Below are positions 9,533 to 17,450 of a DNA stretch of 64,000 nucleotides, in pieces. The stretch covers positions 682,001-746,000 of the forward strand of contig NZ_MWQI01000001.1 in assembly GCF_002210345.1 (NCBI RefSeq), read 5' to 3'. Each line of letters begins with the position of its first letter. Within the stretch, counting starts at the first letter, position 1. A program made the position numbers and the translations under genes. The DNA is from Fibrobacter sp. UWB4 (GTDB lineage: Bacteria > Fibrobacterota > Fibrobacteria > Fibrobacterales > Fibrobacteraceae). Below the pieces are notes generated by a model. It searched no databases, had not been told where the DNA came from, and saw only the letters and a list, made by a program, of their open reading frames with translations.

Positions 9533-9564
9533 ACAAACACTTGATGAAATCAGCAAAACGGACT

Positions 9565-9621
9565 CTATTTTGTAGAGCCCCACCACCAACGGTTGAAACG
9601 GATTGCAGAATTCATCTTCAT
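9565..9621 (-). CDS. trpL: trp operon leader peptide with three consecutive Trp codons
   Basis: An 18-residue reading frame, MKMNSAIRFNRWWWGSTK, with TGG-TGG-TGG at 9580-9588. Three tandem Trp codons in a short frame immediately before a terminator hairpin and trpB are diagnostic of transcription attenuation: a ribosome stalled on uncharged tRNA-Trp would favour an antiterminator. No strong Shine-Dalgarno is visible before the ATG, so an internal start at the second Met is possible. It is a regulatory peptide with no expected function of its own. Confidence 0.88.
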   Translation of the reverse strand: MKMNSAIRFNRWWWGSTK

Positions 9622-9679
9622 GTCTTAAAATTTAGGAAGCCTTGGTAAATTTGGCAAGGGAATAGGGAAAAATTGACAT

Positions 9680-9711
9680 AAAAAATAGGCTTCCGATAAT
9701 GCTCGGAAGCC
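9680..9711 (-). terminator. Terminator of upstream, decayed attenuator copy
   Basis: On the minus strand GGCTTCCGA...TCGGAAGCC is followed by TATTTTTT. It shares the preceding sequence TTTCATCAAGTGTTTG with the trpB attenuator 150 bases downstream, showing that the two are duplicates. Confidence 0.75.
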
Positions 9712-9753
9712 ATCTTAGCAAACACTTGATGAAACCAGTGAATCCGTTCCGTT

Positions 9754-9801
9754 TTACGGGAACCCCTCCCGCAAGCGGTCTGAGTGGATTACCGATTTCA
9801 C
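9754..9801 (-). pseudogene. Degenerate trp leader peptide (Trp codons lost)
   Basis: A 15-codon frame starting GTG that aligns with the functional leader peptide downstream. Where trpL reads CGT TGG TGG TGG GGC, this copy reads CGC TTG CGG GAG GGG, so all three Trp codons have changed. The peptide would be MKSVIHSDRLREGFP. The terminator hairpin after it is intact. It can no longer sense tryptophan; it may be a relic or may respond to something else. Confidence 0.6.
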
Positions 9802-9892
9802 CTTTACGTATACCAATATATAATGTAAGTTATTGATTGTCAATAGGTTACGATAACTTTTTTGTAAATTTTTGGTATGGTTTTGGGGCGGT

Positions 9893-9926
9893 ATAGAAAA
9901 TGCCTATCTTGAGAGATAGGCTTTTT
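9893..9926 (-). terminator. Intrinsic terminator after trpCF
   Basis: GCCTATCT and AGATAGGC pair across CTCA, followed on the minus strand by ATTTTCT. A run of A on the other side makes it potentially bidirectional. It separates trpCF from the trpBA leader region. Confidence 0.6.
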
Positions 9927-9949
9927 GCTTAATTGCGATTTCCTGATTG

Positions 9950-11500
9950 CTATTTTGCGGCGATTGCTGCAAACAGCGATTTCATCTTGTCGTGATTCTT
10001 GATGCCGGGGGCGTCTTCGATGCCGCTTGAAACGTCGATGAGTTCGGGGTGGAACTTTTCGCAGATGGTAACGACGTTTTCGGGATTGATGCCGCCGGCG
10101 AGCCAGAGCGGGGTGCCGCTTGCTTTTTCGCGGAGGAGCGATTCGGGGATGGTCTTGCCTGTGCCACCGGGGATGCCTTCGACTTTGGCGTCTAGCAAAA
10201 TGCGGGGTTCGCCGTTTTTGCGGAGTGCCTCTACTTTGTCAAAATCGGAAGCTTCGCCGACACGGGCTGCGCAGTAGTAGGGGAGCGCGTTGTTGGATGA
10301 GACTGCGTCGGAATTGTGCGGGGCGATTCCGTGGAACTGTACGGCGTCGAGCACACCTTCTTGGGCGAGCTTGATGGCGGTTTTGCCTTCGACGGAACTC
10401 GGGTCGGTAATCACGCCAACGAGAAGCGGAGTTACGTCATTGCGAGTGGAGCGAAGCGATCTATTGAAACTGCGCACGAATTCTTCGGTGGTAAGTCTCT
10501 TGGTGGTGCTGAACACGAATCCGAGCATGTCGGCGCCGAGTTCGGCGGCGAGGAGACCGTCTTCTTCATGGGTGATGCCGCAGATTTTCACGAGCGGGCG
10601 GTGCGCGTTTTGCGATGAGACTGCGCGAGTCTCGTTATGAGCAAACTTGCGCTCGGCGAATTTTTTCCAGAACTGCCCGCGAGCGTTTTCGCAGCCGCTT
10701 TCGAATGCGCTCACTACGTCTTTTGCGAGCGGCGGATTCTTGGCAACGGCTTCACCGACAAGAATTCCCGTGAAGCCGAGATTGCGGGCGTATGTCGCGT
10801 CGGCGGCGCTCAGAATGCCCGATTCAAAAACGGCTTTGGCGGGGAGCTTGCTGCGTACGCTTGCGGGAATCAGCGGATCTGTGTGGAATGTGGCGAGGTC
10901 GCGGGAATTGACGCCTGCGACAATCGTCTTGGCGGCTGCATCACCGAGAGCTGCTGTCACAACGGCAAGCTTGCGGAAATCGTCAGCTTCGCGGACTTCA
11001 ACGAATGCCTGAATGCCGAACTTCTGCGCGCGCTGTGCCATTTTCACGAGCTGTGCATCGTCCAAAATTCTGGCAATCAAAAGTACCGCATCGGCACCGC
11101 AGCGGTAAGCGATGTCAATTTCGTCTTCGAATAAAAGGAAGTCTTTGCGGAGAACGGCGCATGTGTGCAATCCCTGCTGACGGCGGCGTTCCATCAAGTC
11201 CGCTACAGCAATCAAGTCGCGAAGTGATCCCTTGAAAAAGTTCATTTCAGTCAATACGGAAACAGCTTGGGCGTGTGCTTCGGCATAAGTTGTTGCTAGT
11301 TCCACCGGATTCAAGTTCGGCGCAATGTCGCCCTTGGATGGCGATGCTCGCTTGACTTCGAGAATGGCTCCTGCATTACCCAAAAATTCAGTATGACCAA
11401 CGCGACGCGCCTCGGGAATATCAATGTTGAAATTCAGTCCAAGTCTATCAATGTCTTCGCGGCGCATCCGCACGATTTTTTGCAAAATATCTTCGCTCAT
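9950..11500 (-). CDS. trpCF: Indole-3-glycerol phosphate synthase / phosphoribosylanthranilate isomerase fusion
   Basis: A 516-residue fusion catalysing two consecutive tryptophan steps. Residues about 1-265 are the TrpC barrel (ILEVKRASPSKG near residue 48, VLRKDFLLFEDEID, GVNSRDLATF, FESGIL). Residues about 300-516 are the TrpF barrel (VKICGITHEEDG with catalytic Cys, DAVQFHG, RILLDAKVEGIPGGTG, LAGGINPENV). The fusion order is as in enterobacteria. Residues about 347-355 (SLRSTRNDV) derive from a dispersed palindromic repeat inserted in frame. It is cotranscribed or coordinated with trpBA downstream. Confidence 0.95.
   Translation of the reverse strand: MSEDILQKIVRMRREDIDRLGLNFNIDIPEARRVGHTEFLGNAGAILEVKRASPSKGDIAPNLNPVELATTYAEAHAQAVSVLTEMNFFKGSLRDLIAVADLMERRRQQGLHTCAVLRKDFLLFEDEIDIAYRCGADAVLLIARILDDAQLVKMAQRAQKFGIQAFVEVREADDFRKLAVVTAALGDAAAKTIVAGVNSRDLATFHTDPLIPASVRSKLPAKAVFESGILSAADATYARNLGFTGILVGEAVAKNPPLAKDVVSAFESGCENARGQFWKKFAERKFAHNETRAVSSQNAHRPLVKICGITHEEDGLLAAELGADMLGFVFSTTKRLTTEEFVRSFNRSLRSTRNDVTPLLVGVITDPSSVEGKTAIKLAQEGVLDAVQFHGIAPHNSDAVSSNNALPYYCAARVGEASDFDKVEALRKNGEPRILLDAKVEGIPGGTGKTIPESLLREKASGTPLWLAGGINPENVVTICEKFHPELIDVSSGIEDAPGIKNHDKMKSLFAAIAAK
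10435..10461. repeat. CGTCATTGCGAG-type palindrome inside trpCF
   Basis: CGTCATTGCGAG...GCGAAGCGATCT inside the TrpF domain is translated on the minus strand as RSLRSTRNDV. The same repeat class lies inside aprA (31990-32027) and over the trpE stop (47062-47093). Confidence 0.65.
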
Positions 11501-11583
11501 AATTCCTCTACGCCAATTGTAGAAAAATTTAAGGCGCGTTCTAATAAAATACTGTTTTAGTAGGAGTTTTGGAGTTGTCTATA

Positions 11584-11616
11584 GAGGACTCTTTGAGTTG
11601 GGAGGTCCTCTTTTTT
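11584..11616 (+). terminator. Terminator-like hairpin upstream of the pectate lyase
   Basis: GAGGAC...GTCCTC is followed by TTTTTT on the plus strand, 53 bases before the lyase start. It could attenuate transcription into the lyase or be a leftover terminator. No ligand-binding fold was recognised. Confidence 0.45.
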
Positions 11617-11668
11617 GATGTTTTCCCTTGTCTTTCGGCATAAATTTAAGGAAAAAAAAGGATGTTTT

Positions 11669-13417
11669 ATGAATTATTTGTTCTCTAAATCGATTGGTGC
11701 TGTAGCAACATTTGCGGCTATGGCTGTGACAACGGCTGCGATTCCTGCGTTTGCTGTGACATCGCCTGATTTTCCGATGGCGGGTTTTGCCACGCAGAAT
11801 GGCGGCACTACGGGCGGCAAGGGGTATTCCGAGGTCACGGTCGACAACGTGAACGACCTCAAAACTCATGCCAAGGCGGGCAATAAGATTATCTACGTGA
11901 AGCCGGGGACTTACATGGGCCCGGTGGAAGTCGGTAGCAACGTGACGATTTACGGTTACCAGGGCGCCATTATCGCGCAGCCTACTTCGGGCAGTGCCAT
12001 GAAGCTGAGCGGCTCGAAGAACGTTATCATCCGTAACTTGAAATTCAAGGGCGTCGGTGCGCACGATGACGATGATGAAGATTGCCTCCAAGTGAATCAC
12101 GAATCCAAGAACGTGTGGATTGACCATGTCGACGTGTATGACGGTCACGACGGTAACCTGGACATTACCAATGCTTCGGACTACGTGACGATTTCTTGGA
12201 CCAAGTTCAGTTACACCTCTGCATCGACGGGCCACCAGTTCAGCAACTTGATTGGCAACAGCAAGACAAAGACGAGCGACCGTGGGCACCTAAATGTTAC
12301 GATTCACCACACGTGGTGGGCGGATGGCGTGGTGGAACGCATGCCGCGTGTGCGTTTTGGCAAGGTGCACGTGGCGAACAACCTCTTCGATAGCAAGAAT
12401 GCGAGCTATTGTGTGCGTGCAGCAGTCGAGGCTGATATCCGCATTGAAAGGAACGTGTTCATCGGCGTGCAGAAGGCGCTTGACCTTTACACGAGCGATG
12501 GTACCATTACGGCGGCGCAAATGATTGAAAATTACGAAGAGAACGTGAAGAAGAAGCAGGACGGTACGGGTACGGCGTTCAAGCCGAGCTATTCCATGAG
12601 CCTGACCGATGTGAGTACACAGGCAAAAGCTTACGCTTTGCGCGATTCCATTAAGTTGTACGCAGGAGCGACGCTCCCTGATCCGGGAAAATCTCAAACG
12701 GTGACGCCCGCATCTTCTTCTAGCGAAGCAGCGTCTAGTTCGAGTGTTGCGGTGTCTAGCTCCAGCGTCGCAAAGTCCAGCAGCAGTGTCGCACAGTCCA
12801 GCTCCTCGCAGGCTGTATCTAGTTCCTCGCAGGGGGAGGTTGTTTCTGGAACGGCGACGCTTACTAAGCACGGCTCGGGTAGCGCCAAGCAAGAAGTCAA
12901 GCAAGGTGAATCTATCGAAGAATTTTACTTTACCGTTGCTGGTGCCACGGGTGCGACTGTTACGGGACTCCCCGATGGTATTGTGGGGACAATGAAGGGT
13001 AGTGATTTTTACATCTCAGGTACGGTCTCTCAAAATGCTGCTGTGGGGGCGTACAACTTTACCGTAACGACAACTGGGGCTACGACAAATGCAACCAAGA
13101 GCGGAACTATTACGGTTATTGGTGCAAATGGAGAGGTTGCAGAGTCTAGCTCTAGTAAAGTCGAATCAAGCTCTAGCTCGGAGCAGGGCACGACTTCGTT
13201 GGATGTCGCTACGGTTGCTTCGCATTTCAATGTTTCTGTCAACGGTCGAGTTCTTACCGTACAAGGAACAACGCAGGCGGCGTATCTCCTGGATGCCCAG
13301 GGCAGGCTGATTACAAAAGTTCAGTCTTTGGGTCGCGAAAGCTTGATAACCGTTCCTCGTGCGGGCATGTACCTCTTGCGAGCCGGTAACGAAGCGCGTC
13401 GCATAACTGTTCGATAA
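11669..13417 (+). CDS. Secreted pectate lyase, polysaccharide lyase family 1
   Basis: A 582-residue protein: signal peptide (MNYLFSKSIGAVATFAAMAV...AFA), a PL1 parallel beta-helix to about residue 330, Ser-rich linkers, an Ig-like stretch, and a C-terminal domain ending LLRAGNEARRITVR. The Ca-binding and catalytic region is visible (DDDDEDCLQVNHES, GHDGNLDIT, HHTWWADGVVERMPRVRFG). The C-terminal domain resembles type IX-type sorting domains reported for Fibrobacter cell-surface enzymes. The start at 11669 is preferred because AAGGATG lies just upstream and the signal peptide begins there. Its job is cleaving pectin in plant cell walls. Confidence 0.9.
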   Translation: MNYLFSKSIGAVATFAAMAVTTAAIPAFAVTSPDFPMAGFATQNGGTTGGKGYSEVTVDNVNDLKTHAKAGNKIIYVKPGTYMGPVEVGSNVTIYGYQGAIIAQPTSGSAMKLSGSKNVIIRNLKFKGVGAHDDDDEDCLQVNHESKNVWIDHVDVYDGHDGNLDITNASDYVTISWTKFSYTSASTGHQFSNLIGNSKTKTSDRGHLNVTIHHTWWADGVVERMPRVRFGKVHVANNLFDSKNASYCVRAAVEADIRIERNVFIGVQKALDLYTSDGTITAAQMIENYEENVKKKQDGTGTAFKPSYSMSLTDVSTQAKAYALRDSIKLYAGATLPDPGKSQTVTPASSSSEAASSSSVAVSSSSVAKSSSSVAQSSSSQAVSSSSQGEVVSGTATLTKHGSGSAKQEVKQGESIEEFYFTVAGATGATVTGLPDGIVGTMKGSDFYISGTVSQNAAVGAYNFTVTTTGATTNATKSGTITVIGANGEVAESSSSKVESSSSSEQGTTSLDVATVASHFNVSVNGRVLTVQGTTQAAYLLDAQGRLITKVQSLGRESLITVPRAGMYLLRAGNEARRITVR

Positions 13418-13436
13418 TCTTATCTTAAAATAAATT

Positions 13437-13467
13437 GAAAACCCGTGCTCGTCCGAGTGCGGGTTTT
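13437..13467 (+). terminator. Intrinsic terminator after the pectate lyase
   Basis: AAAACCCGTGCTCG pairs with CGAGTGCGGGTTTT, followed by GTCCTTTTT. Confidence 0.7.
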
Positions 13468-13512
13468 GTCCTTTTTACTTCCTACTAACCACTGTTTACT
13501 AACCACTTCCTA

Positions 13513-14475
13513 CTAAATAATATAGTACCACTCGTCGCTTTGCTGGAGTTCTTCGGTCTTGTGCTTGCTATTGGTGGTTGAAACGTAATCCATTTCAAGA
13601 TTCTTGAGGCTGACGCGAGTGTTGGCCTCGATGGATCGCGTGATGAAGGCGTTGCCGCCGATAATTGCGTTTTCGCCAACAACGGTATCTCCGCCGAGAA
13701 TGGAGGCTCCCGCGTATATGGTTACGTTATCTAAAATTGTCGGGTGGCGCTTTTTGCCGGAAAGCTTTTGTCCGCCGCGAGTAGAAAGTGCGCCGAGCGT
13801 GACGCCTTGGTAAATCTTGACATTCTTGCCGATCACTGCGGTTTCGCCAATCACGATGCCTGTGCCATGATCGATAAAGAAGTATTTGCCGATGGTTGCA
13901 CCCGGATGAATGTCGATGCCCGTTTTGGAATGGGCATATTCGGTCATGAGTCGCGGGAGAACCGGAACGTGCAAAAGATAAAGTTCGTGGGCGATGCGGT
14001 AAATTGTTGTCGCCATGAGGCCGGGGTAGGCGAGGATAATCTCGTCAAGGCAACCGGCAGCGGGGTCGCCGTCAAAAGCGGCGTGTAAATCGGTTTCCAA
14101 GAATTCGCGAATTTGCGGAATCTTGGCGAAAAATTCCTTACAAATTCTATAGCTTTCGATTTTGCGCTCGTCCGAGGTCATGGAACCGCGCAATTTGCAG
14201 TAATCCAGCGCAATTGCCACCTGTTTGTGGAGGTGGTAGAACGTATCTTCGATAAGAACTGCAAAGCTATTTTTAGGGTTGTAAATCTTATGCGAACGAT
14301 CTCTGAAGTGTCCGGGGTAAACGACTCGAATCAGATTCTGCAAAATCGTCTGGATCTCGGCCTGGTCGGGTCGATTGTAAATATCGATATTGTCGATATG
14401 CTTGCCGCGATTGTAATCGTCGAAAATAATTTGTACGGCTTTTTCAACTTCAGATTCTTGGATAAGTTCGTGCAT
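13513..14475 (-). CDS. cysE: Serine O-acetyltransferase
   Basis: A 320-residue acetyltransferase making O-acetylserine, the acceptor for sulfide in cysteine synthesis. An N-terminal helical domain of about 175 residues is followed by the left-handed beta-helix with its catalytic stretch (TGIDIHPGATIGKYFFIDHG, then GIVIGETAVIGKNVKIYQG). It is longer than E. coli CysE and of the EpsC/plant-like long type. It is downstream of the encapsulin and its desulfurase. Serine acetyltransferase is a known neighbour of Family 2A encapsulins, which supports a shared function. A 127-base repeat-filled spacer separates it from the desulfurase. Confidence 0.92.
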   Translation of the reverse strand: MHELIQESEVEKAVQIIFDDYNRGKHIDNIDIYNRPDQAEIQTILQNLIRVVYPGHFRDRSHKIYNPKNSFAVLIEDTFYHLHKQVAIALDYCKLRGSMTSDERKIESYRICKEFFAKIPQIREFLETDLHAAFDGDPAAGCLDEIILAYPGLMATTIYRIAHELYLLHVPVLPRLMTEYAHSKTGIDIHPGATIGKYFFIDHGTGIVIGETAVIGKNVKIYQGVTLGALSTRGGQKLSGKKRHPTILDNVTIYAGASILGGDTVVGENAIIGGNAFITRSIEANTRVSLKNLEMDYVSTTNSKHKTEELQQSDEWYYII

Positions 14476-14482
14476 AGATTTA

Positions 14483-14600
14483 GTTAGAAGTAGGAAGTTG
14501 GAAGTAGACAGTTAGCAGTAGGAAGCTAGACGTGAAAAGAGTTGTTGCGGCTTGGCCGCCATTCTTTCTACTGTCTACTTCCTACTGTCTACTGACCACT
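14483..14600. repeat. Degenerate short tandem repeats between cysE and the desulfurase
   Basis: Runs of TAGAAGTAGGAAG, GTAGACAGT and, on the far side, TACTGTCTACTTCCTACTGTCTAC. The two halves are roughly complementary and could form a long hairpin. No gene is seen here. Confidence 0.5.
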
Positions 14601-14602
14601 AG

Positions 14603-16345
14603 TTACGCGAATGTCTTCAACGCTCTTACGAGGGCGTCGATGTCATCCGGTGAGTTGTACAATGCGAGAGTGGGTCGCACGGTACTTTCGTAGCCGAAAT
14701 GGCGGAGAACCGGCTGAGCGCAGTGATGCCCGGTGCGCACGGCAACGCCGTATGCGTCGAGTCTCTTGCCCACTTCTTCGTCGGAATAACCGTCGAGCTT
14801 GAAGGCGAGCGCAGAAGCCTTGTTGAGTGCGGTTCCCACAAGGTGGAGACCCTTGACAGTCTTCAATTCCTTGAGGCCGTACTGCAACAGTTCATGTTCC
14901 CAGCGGAATACGCACGGCATCCCGATTTCGGAGAGGTACTGGAGAGCTGCACCAAGGCCAACAGCGTCGGCGATGCTTCCGGTACCTGCTTCGAATTTGT
15001 TCGGAATTCCGTTGTAAATCGTGCGTTCGAACGTCACGTCCGCAATCATGTTGCCGCCGCCATGGTAAGGTCTTGCCGCTTCAAGCAATTCCTTCTTGCC
15101 ATAGACAACGCCGATACCGGTCGGGGCGAACACCTTGTGTCCAGAGAACACGAAGAAGTCTGCGTCGAGGGCTGCAACGTTTACCGGGATGTGAGCGATG
15201 GACTGAGCGCCGTCAATGAGGATTCTCACGCCGTGTCTATGAGCGATGGCGATGAGTTCTTCAATCGGGGTCACAGTGCCGAGCACGTTTGAAACATGCG
15301 TCACGGAAACGAACTTGGTGCGCTTCGTGAACAAAGCTTCGTAATCGTGCAGCTTGAGCTGGCCGGTAGAATCGCACGGAATCACCTTGATAATCGCGCC
15401 CGTTTCTTCGGCAATGAGCTGCCAAGGAACGATGTTGGCGTGATGTTCCAGGATGGAGACGATGATTTCGTCACCCGGCTGGAGCGTCGGCTTCACGTAG
15501 GCGTTTGCAACCAAGTTAATGGCTTCGGTCGTACCGCGAACGAAAACAACTTCCTGAGAAGACGGAGCGCCGATAAAGTCACGAACGATGTTGCGTGCAT
15601 TTTCGTAGGCGTCAGTCGATGCGGCCGCGAGCGTGTGAGCGCCACGGTGCACGTTGGAGTTTTCGTTTTCGTAGTAGTACTTGAGGCGGTCAATGACGAC
15701 CTGCGGGCGCTGCGTCGTTGCACCGTTGTCGAGCCAAACGAGCGGATGACCGTTGATCTGCTTCGAAAGAATCGGGAAGTCAGAACGGATTTGGGCAAGA
15801 GTCTTGGAACCGATGCGGATGGAATCGTTGCGAGAATTTGCGCCGCTGTTTGCAGAACCCGTCTTCACGGAATCGCCACCGAGAGAAGTCGGTGCATCGA
15901 TCTGGCGGCTAGCTTCGGCAGCCTGCGTCTTGGACACGACCTTCGGGGAGTAACCCTGAGCCGGTGCGGGGGCTGTCGGAATATCGCTCAGCTGCGATGC
16001 AAACTGCGATTCGGGAACCGCAGGGGCTTCAACCGTGTTGAGCCAGGTGTCTGTAGAACTTCCGCCGTAGGCAAACGGAGCCGAGGATGTCGGCTGGTCG
16101 CCATAGGTCGCAAAGGGGTGTTCCCAGTCGAAGGCTGGAGTCTGGCTAATGGCAGCGACACCTTGTGCGGCGCTTACACCCTGAGCGGCAGATGCATTCT
16201 GCGCTTCGGGAGCGGCGGGGGTTGCTGCGTATGCGCTATCCGTCAAATCCGGGAAATACGCATTTGCCAATTGCTCCAGTTCAGCCGCATTGGGAACTCC
16301 GGCGAGTTCTTCCAGCGATCTGGTTTCTGGATTATTCGTAGTCAT
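14603..16345 (-). CDS. Cysteine desulfurase with N-terminal encapsulin-targeting extension
   Basis: A 580-residue SufS-type enzyme that takes sulfur from cysteine as an enzyme persulfide. The catalytic domain starts near residue 185 (FPILSKQINGHPLVWLDNGA). The PLP lysine is in FVFSGHKVFAPTG and the active-site Cys in VRTGHHCAQPVL. The first 185 residues are a low-complexity Ala/Pro/Gln/Ser region with two ordered-looking motifs, AELEQLANAYFPDL (about 20-33) and FDWEHPFATYG (about 70). Such an extension is the known cargo-loading domain of Family 2A encapsulin desulfurases. The start at 16345 overlaps the encapsulin gene by 14 bases; a start at 16366 is possible but adds only MSRLANT. Confidence 0.92.
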   Translation of the reverse strand: MTTNNPETRSLEELAGVPNAAELEQLANAYFPDLTDSAYAATPAAPEAQNASAAQGVSAAQGVAAISQTPAFDWEHPFATYGDQPTSSAPFAYGGSSTDTWLNTVEAPAVPESQFASQLSDIPTAPAPAQGYSPKVVSKTQAAEASRQIDAPTSLGGDSVKTGSANSGANSRNDSIRIGSKTLAQIRSDFPILSKQINGHPLVWLDNGATTQRPQVVIDRLKYYYENENSNVHRGAHTLAAASTDAYENARNIVRDFIGAPSSQEVVFVRGTTEAINLVANAYVKPTLQPGDEIIVSILEHHANIVPWQLIAEETGAIIKVIPCDSTGQLKLHDYEALFTKRTKFVSVTHVSNVLGTVTPIEELIAIAHRHGVRILIDGAQSIAHIPVNVAALDADFFVFSGHKVFAPTGIGVVYGKKELLEAARPYHGGGNMIADVTFERTIYNGIPNKFEAGTGSIADAVGLGAALQYLSEIGMPCVFRWEHELLQYGLKELKTVKGLHLVGTALNKASALAFKLDGYSDEEVGKRLDAYGVAVRTGHHCAQPVLRHFGYESTVRPTLALYNSPDDIDALVRALKTFA

Positions 16346-17294
16346 AGTATTCGCCAACCTCGACATCTTCTAACACGGCGATAGCGTCGTCTGCGAGAAT
16401 TGCGGCAGAGCAGTACAGAGACAAGAGGTAAGATGCAACGCCCTTGTTGTCGATACCGCGGAAACGCACAGAGAGGCCACGGGAGTGTTCGTTCTTGAGA
16501 CCGGCCTGGAAGAGACCGATAACGCCGCGCTTGGCTTCGCCAGTACGGACGAGGAGAATGTTGGTCTTGCCACCCTGAGACTTCGGGTTCTTCACGCCAT
16601 CGACAAGGAGCTTGTCGGTCGGAACGAGAGGAATGCCGCGCCAGGTGAGGAATCTGCTACCGGCGAGGTCTACAACGACAGGCGGCACGCCACGGCGGGT
16701 GCATTCACGGGCGAATGCGGCAATAGCACGCGGGTGGGCGAGGAAGAAGGACGGTTCCTTCCAAACCTTGGAGATGAGTTCGTCGAGATCGTCCGGAGTC
16801 GGGCGGCCGTCGGCACGGAGCGGCTGGATGCGCTGAGAGTCAGCGATGTTTTTCAAGAGACCGTAGTCATCGTTGTTGATGAGCTGGCTTTCCTGACGTT
16901 CGCGGAGAGATTCGATAGCGAGACCGAGCTGTTCCTGAACCTGATCATACGGGGAGCTGTAAACGTCTTCGATAGCGGTGTTGACGTTGATGATCGTGGA
17001 GATGGAGTTGAGCTTGTATTCGCGCGGTTCGGTTTCGTATTCGACGTAGCCTTCCGGGATAATGTCAGACTTCTTGGTAGCGCTGCAAAGAACGTCGAGC
17101 GGTGTCTGGCCTTCGACGACCTTGTTCACGCGGAAAAGACCTGTTTCGAGACCCTTGAATTCAAGGAACTTGGTGAGCCACTTGGGCGTGAGCGCGCCAA
17201 ATTGCGGCTTGGTCTTGGTGACGTTCGCCAGGTTGTAAGCGGCCTTGGCGCCGAGGGCATTAATGCCCGTGTTCTTTTCTGCTTCATTTGCCAT
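16332..17294 (-). CDS. Family 2A encapsulin shell protein (SrpI-like)
   Basis: A 320-residue HK97-fold shell protein of the cysteine-desulfurase encapsulin family. Recognisable blocks include TPKWLTKFLEFKGLETGLFRV (to about residue 55, first 20 seen as one block), SPYDQVQEQLGLAIESLRER, DDLDELISKVWKEPSFFLAH, ECTRRGVPP and LSVRFRGIDNKGVASYL, close to the cyanobacterial SrpI pattern as I remember it. There is no cyclic-nucleotide-binding insertion, so it is 2A and not 2B. It should assemble into an icosahedral compartment around the desulfurase encoded immediately downstream. AAGAGG lies about 9 bases before the start. The upstream sulfurtransferase fusion ends 156 bases away. Confidence 0.92.
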   Translation of the reverse strand: MANEAEKNTGINALGAKAAYNLANVTKTKPQFGALTPKWLTKFLEFKGLETGLFRVNKVVEGQTPLDVLCSATKKSDIIPEGYVEYETEPREYKLNSISTIINVNTAIEDVYSSPYDQVQEQLGLAIESLRERQESQLINNDDYGLLKNIADSQRIQPLRADGRPTPDDLDELISKVWKEPSFFLAHPRAIAAFARECTRRGVPPVVVDLAGSRFLTWRGIPLVPTDKLLVDGVKNPKSQGGKTNILLVRTGEAKRGVIGLFQAGLKNEHSRGLSVRFRGIDNKGVASYLLSLYCSAAILADDAIAVLEDVEVGEYYDYE

Positions 17295-17450
17295 AATGGT
17301 TTACCTCTTATTGTTAGTTGTGTTTAAAACTATTTTTCCTAGTATTTAAGTGTAAATGTTAGAAAATAATAAGCTTATTTTGTTGTTACGAGAATCTGCC
17401 CTTGTCGAAAAATTTTTTTGACATAGCTTTTCCCTATTCAAAGCCCTACG

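Noticed and set aside
16332-17294. Shell protein as a prophage capsid
   Set aside because: No portal, terminase, protease or tail genes are nearby, and the desulfurase with loading extension overlaps the gene, which fits an encapsulin.
17295-17450. A sulfur-regulon promoter directly before the encapsulin gene
   Set aside because: The 156-base gap has no GTATTGGACA. The gene is probably read from promoter A through the fusion gene, or from a promoter I could not identify.
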